Below, in pieces: positions 18,980 to 26,166 of a stretch of 64,000 nt of DNA. Position 1 is the first letter of the stretch. Each line of letters opens with the position of its first letter. The position numbers and the translations under genes are program-made. The notes under the pieces were generated by a model. That model searched no databases. It saw only the letters and a list, made by a program, of their open reading frames with translations, and was not told where the DNA came from. Source of the stretch: Chryseobacterium piperi (GTDB lineage: Bacteria > Bacteroidota > Bacteroidia > Flavobacteriales > Weeksellaceae); NCBI RefSeq assembly GCF_002285635.2, contig NZ_CP023049.2, positions 1,550,001 to 1,614,000 of the forward strand, in the 5' to 3' direction.

Positions 18980-19282
18980 ATGAAATCATCGACAGCCCTT
19001 GTAAAAAATATATTGTTGACAATATTAATATTGTTTTCATATCTGCTGTCAGCTCAAAAGACTTCGGACAGTATTGATATCTTCCTTAAGAATAAAATGG
19101 AAGAACTCAAAATACCAGGGCTTCAGCTGGCTGTTATCCGGAACGGAAAAACAGAAAAGATCAGTAACTATGGATTTGCCAATATTGAGCATCAATCTCC
19201 TATAAAAATAAATACTGTATTTTATAATGAACAGTCCAATTCAAATACTATCATATTAGACTTTCATTTTGTAAATTTGTAA
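18980..19282 (+). pseudogene. Truncated beta-lactamase-family serine hydrolase (N-terminal remnant)
   Basis: A 100-residue frame with a signal peptide ending at LSAQ, followed by the start of a serine hydrolase/beta-lactamase domain: MEELKIPGLQLAVIRNG, NYGFANIEHQ and INTVF. In intact members, TVF leads directly into the SxxK active-site motif. Here the similarity stops at about 19222 and is replaced by about 20 unrelated residues. The active site and the whole C-terminal part are missing. The junction lies just before the promoter region of the next gene, so a deletion probably removed most of the gene. Confidence 0.7.
19272..19279 (+). promoter_or_regulatory. Candidate -7 element for the 19296 gene
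   Basis: TAAATTTG matches TAnnTTTG and lies 16 bases before the ATG at 19296, inside the tail of the broken hydrolase frame. The -33 TTG is not evident. Confidence 0.4.
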
Positions 19283-19295
19283 AAACATCAAATCA

Positions 19296-19901
19296 ATGAA
19301 AATAATCGTCGCATTTTTTCTGATCACATCCAGTCTGTTCTTTGCTCAGATAAAAGTTCCCGATGATTATAAAAAAATTCCGGATATTCTGGATACTGTC
19401 GATTACTTGTATCCTTTTATTGTACCTGATAAAGAATATCAATATTGGAGAGTACTCACCAATGACCCCGACCCTGAAAAAGCTTTACTTTACGAAAGCC
19501 AGGCGCCCGATTATATGACCATCAACGAGCCTGCTCCTGAACAGGGATTCTTTCAGAAATGTATCGGCAATAATTGCTTTTCCTATATCCTGGCTTGTAA
19601 AAAAGACAGATCGGTTTATTTTTCTAACGAACAAGAGCTAAGGAATTTTATCGGAACTGTTGACAATCTTCCAGAGGCCATTTTAATAGCCAGAACCTAC
19701 GGCTATTCTATTGATACAAAAAACAAATTTACAGGTTCATATAAAATAGATGATCATTATATTTCTATGTATACTTTGCAATCTAAAGGGTGTCCTGCTA
19801 CAAAAGAATCTTTTTTACTTAAAATCAATAGAAAAACGGGTAAAATCACGGCAAAAAGCAATGGTATTTATTCAAAGAACGAAGATTGCCCTACGTTATA
19901 A
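19296..19901 (+). CDS. Small secreted protein of unknown function
   Basis: A 201-residue protein with a signal peptide ending at FFAQ (about residue 18). The mature part is mixed alpha/beta with five cysteines, two in KCIGNNCF, one in ACKKD and two near the C-terminus (KGCPA, NEDCPTL), suggesting disulfides in the periplasm. I recognise no domain. It carries its own -7 element and a terminator, so it is an independent unit beside a decayed hydrolase gene. Confidence 0.6.
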   Translation: MKIIVAFFLITSSLFFAQIKVPDDYKKIPDILDTVDYLYPFIVPDKEYQYWRVLTNDPDPEKALLYESQAPDYMTINEPAPEQGFFQKCIGNNCFSYILACKKDRSVYFSNEQELRNFIGTVDNLPEAILIARTYGYSIDTKNKFTGSYKIDDHYISMYTLQSKGCPATKESFLLKINRKTGKITAKSNGIYSKNEDCPTL

Positions 19902-19907
19902 AAACAA

Positions 19908-19952
19908 AAAAGCAAAGCATAAAGATGGAAAAAACCTTGATGCTTTGCTTTT
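19908..19952. terminator. Intrinsic terminator between convergent genes
   Basis: AAAAGCAAAGCAT (19908-19920) pairs perfectly with ATGCTTTGCTTTT (19940-19952) around a 19-base loop, between the small secreted protein gene and convergent lpdA. Confidence 0.75.
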
Positions 19953-19970
19953 CATAAGTATTCAACTTTC

Positions 19971-21371
19971 TCAAATATTAACTGCGCCCTGACCAGATGC
20001 TATCAGATAAGCTTCCTTCAAAGTTTCAGAATAAGTCGGATGAGCGTAAGAAATGCGGAACATGTCTTCAGCTGTCACTTCATATTCCTGAGCAATAACC
20101 CCTTGCGCAATCAGATCAGCTGCTCTCGCTCCTATAATGTGAATTCCTAAAACCTCCCCATATTTGGGATCTACCAGAACTTTAGAGAACCCTTCCGTAT
20201 CCATTGATGCTCTTGCCCGCGCACTGGCAGAAAACGGAAATTTACCTACCCGGTATTCAATATTGTTATTTTTCAGATATTCTTCCGTGTATCCTACGGA
20301 AGCTACTTCAGGCCAGGTATAGACTACCGCTGGAATCCGGCTATAATGGATATGGCGTGTTTGTCCGTTAATCGTTTCCGCAACCAGAACTCCCTCCTCT
20401 TCTGCTTTATGAGCCAACATAGCACCTCCAATCACATCACCGATCGCATAAATATGAGATACTGAAGTCTGACATTTTTCATTCACTTTGATAAAACTAC
20501 GGTCATCTACCTGAACATTGGTGTTATTTAAGCCTAATCCTTCAGTAAAAGGTCTTCTTCCTACAGCTACAAGAACATAATCTGTTTCCAGTTCATTTTC
20601 ATTACCCTTTTGGTCACGGAAAAATACCCTGGCAGATGAGCCTGTATTTTCGGCTCTATAAACAGATTGTTTCAGGAGTATATCAATACCCTCTTTTTTC
20701 AAAATCTTTTGCAGGTTCTTTCCCAGCTCAAGATCCATAGTAGAAATAAGCTGTTCTGCATATTCAAGGATGGTTACTTTTGTACCAATACGGCTGAAAA
20801 TAGAGGCCATTTCAACACCAATAACTCCACCACCGATGATGGTCATTGTTTTAGGCTGCTCCTGAAGCGAAAGAGCTTCTGTTGATGTGATGATTCTTTT
20901 TTTATCTACTGCTACACCAGGGATGGAAGAGGGTTTTGATCCGGTAGCTATAATATAATGTGTAGCTTGAATTGTGTAACTTCCCTCTTTTCCTGTGACT
21001 GTAATGGTCTGATCGTCGAGAAATTGAGCTGTACCCTGTAAACGGATTATTTTATTTTTACTCATCAGAAAGTCTAATCCGGATGTATTTTTTGATACTA
21101 CATCAGATTTTCGTTTATACATTTGTCCAAAATCAATTCCGATTTCACTCAACTTAATTCCATGCTCTTCAAATCGATGATGGGCTTCGGAGTAATGATG
21201 AGTACTATCTAATAGTGCTTTAGTCGGAATACAGCCTACATTGGTACAAGTCCCGCCTAAAGTATCGTATTTTTCTATAATTACGGTTTTGTATCCCAAC
21301 TGTGCGCTTCTTATAGCTGCCACATACCCTCCGGGTCCTGAGCCTATTACGGCAATATCGTAAATTTCCAT
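19971..21371 (-). CDS. lpdA: Dihydrolipoyl dehydrogenase
   Basis: FAD enzyme (E3) that reoxidises dihydrolipoamide in 2-oxo acid dehydrogenase complexes, passing electrons to NAD. The 466-residue protein has the FAD motif GSGPGGYVAA at residues 10-19, the redox disulfide C42-x4-C47 in GGTCTNVGCIPTK, the NAD motif GGGVIGVEMAS near the middle, and the C-terminal HPTYSETLKEA with the active-site His-Glu pair. No E1 or E2 gene is adjacent, so it may serve several complexes or be one of several E3 copies. It is divergent from the HxlR gene. Confidence 0.92.
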   Translation of the reverse strand: MEIYDIAVIGSGPGGYVAAIRSAQLGYKTVIIEKYDTLGGTCTNVGCIPTKALLDSTHHYSEAHHRFEEHGIKLSEIGIDFGQMYKRKSDVVSKNTSGLDFLMSKNKIIRLQGTAQFLDDQTITVTGKEGSYTIQATHYIIATGSKPSSIPGVAVDKKRIITSTEALSLQEQPKTMTIIGGGVIGVEMASIFSRIGTKVTILEYAEQLISTMDLELGKNLQKILKKEGIDILLKQSVYRAENTGSSARVFFRDQKGNENELETDYVLVAVGRRPFTEGLGLNNTNVQVDDRSFIKVNEKCQTSVSHIYAIGDVIGGAMLAHKAEEEGVLVAETINGQTRHIHYSRIPAVVYTWPEVASVGYTEEYLKNNNIEYRVGKFPFSASARARASMDTEGFSKVLVDPKYGEVLGIHIIGARAADLIAQGVIAQEYEVTAEDMFRISYAHPTYSETLKEAYLIASGQGAVNI

Positions 21372-21374
21372 TGA

Positions 21375-21402
21375 TTGATTAATTTATTTATGTTTAAATT
21401 TG
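21375..21402 (+). promoter_or_regulatory. Promoter of the HxlR regulator gene
   Basis: TTG (21375-21377), a 17-base spacer and TAAATTTG (21395-21402) form a complete flavobacterial -33/-7 promoter about 70 bp before the HxlR ATG. The -33 element begins four bases from the lpdA start codon, so binding here could influence both genes. Confidence 0.6.
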
Positions 21403-21472
21403 CTTGCAAAATAAAAGTAAAATTAAATAAAAACTTTCATTTTGCAAGTATTATTTTTTCTAATTAAAAACT

Positions 21473-21877
21473 ATGAGTAAAAAAAGATCAGATTGCCCCA
21501 TTAGTTCTTCTCTCGAAATCTGGGGAGATAAATGGTCCTTATTAATCATCAGAGACCTCATGCTCAATAAAGAGTGTACGTATGGTGACTTTCTGAAGGC
21601 AGACGAAAAAATTGCTACCAACATTCTGGCTTCCAGATTGCAGCATTTGCTGGAAAACGGCATTATTGATAAAAAAGATCATCCGGATAGTAAATTAAAA
21701 ATCTTATACCACCTCACAGAAAAAGGGATTGATCTGATTCCGTTGATTGTTGAAATTAATCTTTGGGGAGATAAATATCTGAGCACTCCGGCTGATAAGA
21801 AACAACTATTAGAAAATATAAAAAAAGACAAACAGAAATTCATAGAAGCCGCAAGAGCTTATCTTACAGAAAAGTAA
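21473..21877 (+). CDS. HxlR-family transcriptional regulator
   Basis: A 134-residue winged-helix DNA-binding protein. LEIWGDKWSLLIIRDLM, TYGDFLKADEKIATNILASRL and LENGIIDKK follow the HxlR fold. A single N-terminal cysteine (C8 in RSDCPISS) sits where redox- and aldehyde-sensing members such as YodB and HypR place their reactive cysteine. It is divergent from lpdA and is followed by a YqhD-type alcohol dehydrogenase on the same strand, so control of aldehyde or electrophile detoxification is a reasonable inference, not shown by sequence. Confidence 0.88.
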   Translation: MSKKRSDCPISSSLEIWGDKWSLLIIRDLMLNKECTYGDFLKADEKIATNILASRLQHLLENGIIDKKDHPDSKLKILYHLTEKGIDLIPLIVEINLWGDKYLSTPADKKQLLENIKKDKQKFIEAARAYLTEK

Positions 21878-22000
21878 CCGAATAAATTTCACTGATACCA
21901 TCTAAATTGGAGAAAATAGTTTAATAATTCAATAGTTTTAATCAAAGAACATCATATTAATTTTAAAACTTTCTTAACTCAGTTTTCACTTTGCATTGCG

Positions 22001-22008
22001 TAAATTTG
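22001..22008 (+). promoter_or_regulatory. Candidate -7 element for the alcohol dehydrogenase gene
   Basis: TAAATTTG matches TAnnTTTG. Transcription would begin near 22013, which favours the ATG at 22029 over the ATG at 22020. No -33 TTG is seen at the right distance. Confidence 0.4.
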
Positions 22009-22028
22009 GTTTTAAATAAATGACAACA

Positions 22029-23192
22029 ATGTTAAATTTTGAATTTAAAAATCCAACAAAAATACTTTTCGGGAAAGGCGAAATTGCTAAAATTTCAAAG
22101 GAAATTCCCAAGGATGCAAAAATATTAATGCTATACGGAGGCGGAAGCATCAAAAGTAATGGTGTTTACGACCAGGTAAAAGAAGCCCTGAAAGATTTCG
22201 AATTACATGAATTTAGAGGCATTCCTGCTAATCCGGAGTATGAAGTATTAATCAATGCTTTAGACTTTATTAAAGAGAAAAATATTACATTTCTTCTTGC
22301 AGTAGGGGGTGGTTCTGTCATTGACGGAACAAAATTCCTTTCTGCAGCCGCTAACTATAACGGTGAACCATGGGAGATTCTTAAGAAGCCTGTAAGAACT
22401 TTTGAGGGAGAAGGAATGCCTTTCGGAAGTATTTTAACACTACCGGCAACGGGTTCAGAAATGAATTCAGGATATGTTATCTCGAGAAGAGAAACCAATG
22501 AAAAACTATCTTCAGGAGGTCCCGGACTTTTCCCTGAATTTTCGGTTTTAGATCCGGAAGTAGTAAGATCTATTCCTAAAAGACAGATTGTTAATGGAAT
22601 CACGGATGCTTACACCCATGTTCTTGAACAATATATGACAGCTCCATCTTCTGCAGATCTTCAGGAGAGAATTGCGGAAAGCATCTTAATCAGTTTACAG
22701 GAAACAGCTCCAAAAGTGTTGTCTGATGAGTTTAATTATGATGCAGCAGGTAATTTTATGTGGTGTTGTACGATGGCTCTGAACGGGCTGATCCAAAAAG
22801 GTGTCATTACCGATTGGGCTGTTCACGCAATGGGACATGAGCTTACTGCTTATTATGGAATTGACCATGCAAGAACATTAGCAGTTATTGCTCCCTCCCA
22901 CTACCGTTACAATTTTGAAACCAAGAAAGGAAAATTAGCCCAGTATGCAGAAAGAGTATGGGGGATCACAGAAGGTAGTATTGAAGAAAAAGCAGAAGCT
23001 GGAATCAAAAAGCTGGAAGCGTTTTTCCACAGTCTGGACATTCAAACCAAACTTTCTGAATACACTGAAGAATACAAAGGTACTGCAGAAAGAGTGGAAA
23101 AAGCCTTTACGGAAAGAAACTGGCTTGGCCTCGGAGAATACAAAAAGTTGACACCGCAGGATGCTTATAAAATTGTAGAAATGAGCTATTAA
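22029..23192 (+). CDS. yqhD: Iron-containing alcohol dehydrogenase, YqhD-like aldehyde reductase
   Basis: About 387 residues from the ATG at 22029, whose N-terminus MLNFEFKNPTKILFGKG aligns with E. coli YqhD; the ATG at 22020 adds three residues. Family hallmarks are YGGGSIKSNGVYDQV, AVGGGSVIDGTKF and LTLPATGSEMNSG. The metal ligands are visible as DAYTHVLEQ (Asp and His) and HAMGHELTAYYGIDHA (two His). YqhD enzymes are NADPH-dependent and reduce a broad range of short aldehydes, including products of lipid peroxidation. The preceding HxlR regulator suggests stress-inducible expression. Confidence 0.88.
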   Translation: MLNFEFKNPTKILFGKGEIAKISKEIPKDAKILMLYGGGSIKSNGVYDQVKEALKDFELHEFRGIPANPEYEVLINALDFIKEKNITFLLAVGGGSVIDGTKFLSAAANYNGEPWEILKKPVRTFEGEGMPFGSILTLPATGSEMNSGYVISRRETNEKLSSGGPGLFPEFSVLDPEVVRSIPKRQIVNGITDAYTHVLEQYMTAPSSADLQERIAESILISLQETAPKVLSDEFNYDAAGNFMWCCTMALNGLIQKGVITDWAVHAMGHELTAYYGIDHARTLAVIAPSHYRYNFETKKGKLAQYAERVWGITEGSIEEKAEAGIKKLEAFFHSLDIQTKLSEYTEEYKGTAERVEKAFTERNWLGLGEYKKLTPQDAYKIVEMSY

Positions 23193-23328
23193 TAATAAAG
23201 AAGCTGAAAGCATGAAGTAAGAGGCTGGAATTTTTCAATCAAAAAATTATATTTTTTGTAAACATTTGTTTAAAAAACCTTAATTTCATTACAAATATTT
23301 CAAATTTATTTATATTTTAGCATATTCT

Positions 23329-23336
23329 TAAATTTG
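23329..23336 (+). promoter_or_regulatory. -7 element (TAAATTTG) directly before the lipoprotein gene
   Basis: An exact TAnnTTTG match ending five bases before the ATG at 23342, predicting a leaderless or near-leaderless mRNA. Confidence 0.4.
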
Positions 23337-23341
23337 CGAAA

Positions 23342-23803
23342 ATGAAAAAACAGCTACTTTTATTTGCCTTTTCAGCGTTAGTGCTTACTTCTTGTGAAGA
23401 TGATAATATTCAGGCTTACGAACTAGACATGATGAAAGGAGAATGGAAGACGAGTAAAACAGAAATTATCTCCGGAAAAGACAATAAAACTGTAATTACT
23501 TCTGAAACTCCGAGTGGATGTAGTGTGAAAAACATTACGACGTTCAGAACTGACTATTTCACATCATTCACTTCTTATTTTGGAGTGGGCGCCGACTGTC
23601 AGCAGAATGCTGTAAGTGAAGGAACTTACACTTATAATACTGAAACAAAGGATTTAACCATCACCTATAAGAACAGTGCTGAATTAAAATACAGGGTTGT
23701 AATCCTGAACAGCACAGAGCTCAGATTACAGCAGCTTTTTGGAAATATAGACGTCAATGGAGATTCGGTAGTAGATATCAACTACATTACCTATAAAAGA
23801 TAA
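23342..23803 (+). CDS. Lipocalin-like lipoprotein
   Basis: A 153-residue lipoprotein with lipobox LTSC (Cys at about residue 18) followed by acidic EDD. The mature part begins MMKGEWKTSKTEI, then alternating beta-strands and a closing YRVVILNSTELRLQQL, the pattern of the small lipocalin-like (DUF4923/5004-type) lipoproteins common in Bacteroidota. Two cysteines at about residues 60 and 82 could pair. The role is unknown. It is a one-gene unit with its own terminator. Confidence 0.65.
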   Translation: MKKQLLLFAFSALVLTSCEDDNIQAYELDMMKGEWKTSKTEIISGKDNKTVITSETPSGCSVKNITTFRTDYFTSFTSYFGVGADCQQNAVSEGTYTYNTETKDLTITYKNSAELKYRVVILNSTELRLQQLFGNIDVNGDSVVDINYITYKR

Positions 23804-23809
23804 AACCAC

Positions 23810-23837
23810 ACTCCCGAAAAATTCGGGAGTTTTTTTT
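23810..23837 (+). terminator. Intrinsic terminator of the lipocalin-like gene
   Basis: ACTCCCGAA (23810-23818) and TTCGGGAGT (23822-23830) form a perfect 9-bp stem followed by a run of T. Confidence 0.88.
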
Positions 23838-23873
23838 GAGATGTGTTTTTAAATAACTGAAATTATTAGAAAA

Positions 23874-24530
23874 ATGAAGAAGATTTTATCAGCATTTCTT
23901 TTGCTGACCATTGCCCTTTTCTTTTCACAGGAAAAAAAGCCCATGTTCTGGCAAGACATTCAAAATTTCAAAAAGATAGATAAGGAAACTCCACCTCCAA
24001 AAGATGCTATTCTTCTAATCGGAAGTTCATCCTTTACCAAATGGACCGATGTTGCCAGTTATTTTCCTGGCAAAACAATCATCAATAGAGGGTTTGGAGG
24101 CTCAAGATTAACTGACCTTAATGATTATGCCGGTGATTTATTGGATCCTTATCAGCCCAAACAGATTATCATCTATTGCGGGGATAATGATTTTGCCGAC
24201 AACCATGAACTAAAAGCTGACGTAGTAGTAGACCGTTATAAAACTTTTTATCAAAAAATACGTAAAAGATTTCCGGATATTGAAGTTGATTTTATCTCTA
24301 TAAAATATTCGCCCAGCAGGGAAATGCTTTGGCCGCAAATGAAAGAAACGAACAAAAAAATTAAAGCTTTCATGAAAAAACAAAAACATGCTAAGTATAT
24401 CGATATTACAAAAGCCATGGAGGATTCCAATGGACATGTTCGTAAAGATATTTTTGTTCAGGACATGCTTCATCTGACTCCGGAAGGATATCAAATTTGG
24501 GCTAAGGTAATGGCTCCTTATATGAAATAA
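23874..24530 (+). CDS. Secreted GDSL/SGNH-family esterase
   Basis: A 218-residue protein with a signal peptide ending near FFSQ. SGNH blocks are present: LIGSSSFTKW (block I, nucleophile probably S52), RGFGGSRLTD (block II, Gly), YCGDNDFADNH (block III, Asn) and QDMLHLTPEGY (block V, Asp and His). The natural substrate is probably an acyl or acetyl ester outside the inner membrane but cannot be specified. It follows the lipocalin-like gene but is separated by that gene's terminator, so it is transcribed independently. Confidence 0.82.
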   Translation: MKKILSAFLLLTIALFFSQEKKPMFWQDIQNFKKIDKETPPPKDAILLIGSSSFTKWTDVASYFPGKTIINRGFGGSRLTDLNDYAGDLLDPYQPKQIIIYCGDNDFADNHELKADVVVDRYKTFYQKIRKRFPDIEVDFISIKYSPSREMLWPQMKETNKKIKAFMKKQKHAKYIDITKAMEDSNGHVRKDIFVQDMLHLTPEGYQIWAKVMAPYMK

Positions 24531-24560
24531 CCTGGTGAACTATGCCAACGTAAACCATAA

Positions 24561-24592
24561 AAAAAGCTTCATCTTTAGGATGAAGCTTTTTA
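24561..24592. terminator. Bidirectional intrinsic terminator
   Basis: AAAAAGCTTCATC and GATGAAGCTTTTT form a 13-bp stem with a five-base loop between the esterase gene and the convergent helicase gene. Confidence 0.88.
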
Positions 24593-24595
24593 ATT

Positions 24596-25948
24596 TTATT
24601 TCTTTCTCTTTGATTTTGAAATCGCTTTCTGCTGAGCCCTGTTTACTCCAAACTTCTTTGGTGCTTTTCTTTTAGAAGGACCTCCCCAGTTTTCTTTTTT
24701 GTTCTTTTCCTTTTTCTCATGAAAAGCGCCTCCTCCTTCATACAGTTTTACCTGTGCAGGATTTTTCATAATAATCTGCTCTTCTTCGGAAGCGATTTTC
24801 TTAGGATTTATTTTAACTCCTTCAGGGAAATCAATAAACTTCAAGTCTTTATCCATTAAAAGCTCGATATCCAGAACTGCACGCTCTTCTTTTTTCGTTA
24901 CAAACGTAATTGCCTTACCATCTTTATCTGCTCTACCCGTTCTACCAATTCTGTGGATATATTGTTCCGGAACTTCAGGAGTTTCAAAATTGATAACGTG
25001 TGTAATGTCAGAAATATCTAATCCTCTAGCCATTACATCGGTAGTGATCAAACCTCTGATTTCTTCATTTTCAAAGCGTTTCATCGCTTTCAGTCTGTAA
25101 TTCTGAGATTTATTAGAGTGGATTACATCAAATTTGTCAGGGAAAAGCTCATTAATCTTGGTAAACAATACATCAGAATTCTTTTTATTATTGGTAAAGA
25201 TCAATACTTTAGACATATCGGACTCACTTTTCAATAAGTGCTCCAATAGGTTAATTTTCGTATTGAAATTCTCAACTTTATATCCTGTCTGTTCTATTTT
25301 TTCAAGTGGTGTACCCGATTTGGCTAATGAGATTTCAATAGGATTGGCAAAATATTGATCCAGCATTTCATCCACAGCCTCTGTCATGGTTGCAGAGAAA
25401 AGGATATTTTGCCTTTTTTCTTTCATCATTTCGAAAATATGCGTTAACTGGGGTCTGAAACCTAAATTAAGCATTTCGTCAAACTCATCAATAATCAGCT
25501 TTTGAACTTCTTTCAGGGAAATAGCATTATCAATAGCCAGATCCATTACCCTTCCCGGAGTTCCTACTAAAATATCGCAGCCATTATTAAACAAAAGCTT
25601 TTGGGTATTGATATTTTTTCCACCATAGATGCCAATTACTCTTGCAGTAAGATTTTCTGTCAGTTTTTCAACAATTTCCGTTACCTGAACCACCAATTCT
25701 CTTGTAGGAACCAATACCAAAACTGTAGGATTTCCTGTTTTATTATATTTCCATTTCTTAAGAACAGGTAATAGATAGGCTAAAGTTTTCCCGGTTCCGG
25801 TCTGGGCAATTCCCATGACATCTCTTCCGGAAAGTATTGGCCCGATACTCTTTTCCTGAATAGGAGTCGGTTCGAATAATTCTAAATCAGCTAAAACATC
25901 AAGAATTTTGACTGGCAGGTCAAAATCTGCAAAAGTGAGTTTTTCCAT
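24596..25948 (-). CDS. DEAD-box ATP-dependent RNA helicase with DEFD motif II
   Basis: A 450-residue helicase with the full set of superfamily 2 motifs: Q motif (FEPTPIQEKSI), motif I AQTGTGKT, Ia PTRELV, Ib TPGR, III SAT, V TTDVMARGLDI and VI HRIGRTGR. Motif II reads DEFD instead of the usual DEAD; the catalytic D, E and final D are kept and only the alanine is changed. A Lys-rich tail of about 60 residues probably binds RNA. It likely remodels rRNA or mRNA structure. The gene has a -7 element four bases from its ATG. Confidence 0.9.
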   Translation of the reverse strand: MEKLTFADFDLPVKILDVLADLELFEPTPIQEKSIGPILSGRDVMGIAQTGTGKTLAYLLPVLKKWKYNKTGNPTVLVLVPTRELVVQVTEIVEKLTENLTARVIGIYGGKNINTQKLLFNNGCDILVGTPGRVMDLAIDNAISLKEVQKLIIDEFDEMLNLGFRPQLTHIFEMMKEKRQNILFSATMTEAVDEMLDQYFANPIEISLAKSGTPLEKIEQTGYKVENFNTKINLLEHLLKSESDMSKVLIFTNNKKNSDVLFTKINELFPDKFDVIHSNKSQNYRLKAMKRFENEEIRGLITTDVMARGLDISDITHVINFETPEVPEQYIHRIGRTGRADKDGKAITFVTKKEERAVLDIELLMDKDLKFIDFPEGVKINPKKIASEEEQIIMKNPAQVKLYEGGGAFHEKKEKNKKENWGGPSKRKAPKKFGVNRAQQKAISKSKRKK

Positions 25949-25952
25949 TTTG

Positions 25953-25960
25953 CAAAGATA
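25953..25960 (-). promoter_or_regulatory. -7 element (TATCTTTG) directly before the helicase gene
   Basis: On the minus strand TATCTTTG matches TAnnTTTG and is followed by only four bases before the ATG, as at ppc. Confidence 0.4.
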
Positions 25961-26110
25961 GGTATTAATAATGATAGTTGAATAAATGGTCGGTGAAGGT
26001 AACTGGGTTTAGAGTCAGAGATTCCATATGCGGGTTTCGTGGTCATAACTTTTTGGATACTAATTTTGCTGTAAATTCAATTTTCAACTTGTAATACATG
26101 CTATAAATCT

Positions 26111-26151
26111 AATTCCCGTACTCGTATCTTGCAACTCGCATCCCGTATCTT
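26111..26151. repeat. Degenerate intergenic repeat, CTCGTATCTTGCAACTCGCAT type
   Basis: Imperfect repetition of a CTCGTATC / CTCGCATC / CCCGTATC unit; CGTATCTT occurs twice, at 26123-26130 and 26144-26151, 21 bp apart. It lies between the UbiB gene and the helicase gene and is unlike the surrounding AT-rich DNA. It resembles the short periodic repeats scattered in flavobacterial genomes. Confidence 0.5.
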
Positions 26152-26166
26152 ATATACTAATCGACT

